DNA from: Valencia hispanica
Taxonomy: Eukaryota; Chordata; Actinopteri; Cyprinodontiformes; Valenciidae
NCBI GenBank assembly: GCA_963556495.2
Contig: OY747712.1
Coordinates: forward strand, 10,938,081 to 11,002,080
Length of the DNA stretch: 64,000 nucleotides
Direction of reading: 5' to 3'
The translations under genes were made by a program, and so were the position numbers. The notes beneath the pieces are model-generated. The model ran no database searches. It had not been told where the DNA came from and worked only from the letters and a program-made list of their open reading frames with translations. Below, one piece after another: positions 62,336 to 64,000 of the stretch (position 1 is the first letter of the stretch; each line of letters opens with the position of its first letter).

Positions 62336-62544
62336 GCTAAAACGTGGATAAGAAAAACAAGATCCACCCGTTGTTTATGAACGCATGATCCCATTCGGGA
62401 CCACAGAGACCTGGTACCTGTACACCCTAGACAGACTGACAGTGCAGCAGAGGATTAATATATATGGATAATGAGACAAAACTATACACACACACACCCA
62501 CACACACTCTAACACCAGAGGGAAATCTGCAATTAACAGTGAAT

Positions 62545-62605
62545 GTTTTTGGACTATGGGAGGAAACCAGAGAACAGACTCATGCATGAGGAGAACAGTC
62601 ATGGA
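62545..62605 (-). repeat. fragment of the dispersed repeat of 8095-8270, inverted
   Basis: TTTTTGGACTATGGGAGGAA and ACCAGAGAACAGACTCATGCATGAGG correspond to the far end of that family. Confidence 0.5.
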
Positions 62606-63800
62606 TGGCTCTAAACCTAAACAATTTTAATAAACACAAAACAAAGGAAATTTTATTCGGTCTAAACTGTTCCTGTGATGCCCCATATGTTGTCTTTGCA
62701 GCTCTGACCCCTTACCAGAAGAGCTTAGTTACAAATCTTGGGGTAAAACTTGATACTGGGCTCAGTTTTGACGGCCAAATCAATGTGGTGGTGAAATCGT
62801 CATTCTATCTCCTCTATCTATGTTTTTCAATTGTTCAGCCTTTTCTTTCCAGATGTGAATTGGAAACCTTTCCACACTCTAAAAACGCAATGTTTCAATT
62901 ATTGCAACTTCCTTTTAATAGGGGTCAGCAAGGGCTCTTTGTCACCCCAGCAACTGGTGCGTAATGCTGCGGCACATTTAAGAGGTAAAGGGAAGTTTGA
63001 ACGCATTATTCCGGTTCTGGCCTTTTTAAACTTAGTGTGTTTACATGCACACCTAAATCGAGCTATGGCAATAGTCGAGTTAAGACCTTAACCAGAATGG
63101 GAGCCATACGTTTCGTACGTCATGTACTGTTTGATTGTGTTACATGTGTTGTTGACATACCGGTGTTGTTATTCCTGCTTCCGTGGTCTCCTCATTTTCC
63201 GAACGGGCAGTGCACAGGGCAGAAATGGCCCGCCTAAGCTGAAGTGTCGTTTACATGCAGAGAAATTCACGTTTTTAGCCGTATTGTCTGGGTGTCTTAG
63301 CTCAGTTATGAGTAGGCCAGTTTGGTTTGACTTCAGCCGGACTAAGATGTAAACATGCATTTCAAAAGTCCGAATTTGTTTCTTTTCTTACTGCATGTAA
63401 ACCCACTAACTGGCCTCCGATTGAATTCATAATCAATATTAAAATCCCTTTACTGGCTTTTATATCTGTCTGATCTGCTCCAGTCCTATGTTCCCCCTTG
63501 TTCACTCAGGTCAACTGAGCAGTTATTGCTCTCAGTCCCTAAATCGCAACTGAAACTTAGGGGAGACTGTGTTTTTTCAGTTGTCGCAACGAAGCTTTGG
63601 AATGGTCTTCCACTGCATATTAGGCCATCTTCAGATGCTCTTTAATACCCATTTAAAAAGTTCTTTCTGTTCACTGGGTTTTAATTCAGATGGTAACTGA
63701 CACTGTTATTTATTTATTATATTTATTGTTCTTATTATACGTTTTCTATTTCTGCTGTGCAGCACTTTGGTCGGCCAAGTGTTGTTTTTAAAAGTGGTAT
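62606..63800 (+). mobile_element. L2/Rex1-type LINE 3' part, interrupted by a MITE
   Basis: The coding remnant reads NKHKTKEILFGL, then TNLGVKLDTGLSFDGQINVVVKSSF, VSKGSLSPQQLVRNAAAHLRGK and IIPVLAFL. After the MITE it resumes at 63409 (ACTGGCCTCCGATTGAATTC, then a piece reading SQLKLRGDCVFSVVATKLWNGLPL in broken frames near 63540-63625). The 3' end (CAGCACTTTGGTC, then AAAGTGGTATATAAATAAAG near 63755-63812) is typical of this LINE group. Confidence 0.8.
63033..63408. repeat. 376-bp MITE with ACT target duplication (PIF/Harbinger-like)
   Basis: The ends TAGTGTGTTTACATGCA and TGCATGTAAACCCACTA are inverse copies with one mismatch. ACT flanks both sides (63030-63032 and 63409-63411); three-base duplications fit PIF/Harbinger. 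It sits in the L2-type LINE. Confidence 0.85.
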
Positions 63801-63812
63801 ATAAATAAAGTA

Positions 63813-64000
63813 TGGTTGTGTGTCAGATAAATGACATGACGGTAGACATTTTTTTATGTGTTTACTTTCTGTTGGTTTGATTAGCTGTGAGGATGAGGTG
63901 TTGCAGACGAAGATCTGAATGTAAGAGACAGAGAGGGCAGAGCATCTGGTTCTGCAGGTGAGCTGGTTCTCCCTGAGGCTGAGAGGAGGAGGGTGAGGTA
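63813..64000. other. window end, no feature recognised
   Basis: Non-repetitive by eye. No zeb1 N-terminal exon was recognised here on either strand, although the sequence is cut at 64000. Confidence 0.4.

Noticed and set aside
63880..64000. Candidate zinc-finger-like minus-strand piece (CPLCLLHSDLRLQHL)
   Set aside because: Only one CxxC and no proper finger spacing; it does not match the ZEB1 N-terminus and is cut by the window end.

Overview
This looks like teleost fish nuclear DNA. It is AT-rich and sparse in coding sequence. It carries one split vertebrate gene on the minus strand and a dense, mixed set of transposable elements typical of ray-finned fish: Tc1-like, hAT-like, L2/Rex1-type and L1-type LINEs, a Ngaro-type tyrosine-recombinase retrotransposon, Penelope-like fragments, a tRNA-derived SINE and several MITEs. 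The species cannot be named from sequence alone.

The only host gene I can support is the 3' part of zeb1, a zinc-finger/homeodomain-like transcriptional repressor. Six coding exons run from about 43.7 kb down to 27.16 kb on the minus strand. Their reading phases fit each other at every junction and give about 1,028 residues plus a stop codon. The first exons, about 100 residues by comparison with mammalian ZEB1, were not found and probably lie beyond position 64000, because intron 1/2 of this gene is very long in other vertebrates. The a or b teleost paralog was not decided. The 3' UTR lies below 27159 and carries a dense cluster of miR-200-family seed matches (seven between 26161 and 26870, four of them 8-mers), the known regulatory signature of ZEB1.

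Layout from low to high coordinate: 1-10.3 kb, gene-free DNA downstream of zeb1 with scattered MITEs, LINE debris and a (TA)n tract; 10.3-11.4 kb, a broken LINE; 12.0-20.2 kb, one L2/Rex1-type LINE (minus strand) interrupted by a Ngaro element, a SINE, a TTAA-flanked DNA transposon and a Tc1 element; 22.1-23.1 kb, a hAT-like element with target duplication; 24-27.16 kb, the likely zeb1 3' UTR; 27.16-43.7 kb, zeb1 exons with introns full of Tc1, hAT, LINE and Penelope insertions; 43.7-64 kb, the long upstream intron or flank of zeb1, with a nearly intact Tc1 copy, a complete non-autonomous LTR element with a Pro/Arg-rich ORF, a long hairpin, Penelope-like 3' debris, an L1 with an intact ORF1, and further L2 and MITE copies.

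No prokaryote-like operon, CRISPR array or defence system is present. The most informative structures are the miR-200 site cluster, the A1-B1-A2-B2 split repeats of the Ngaro copy, the LTR element with matching 5-bp target duplications, the multi-level nesting of elements, and a hammerhead-like core in a Penelope-like fragment.
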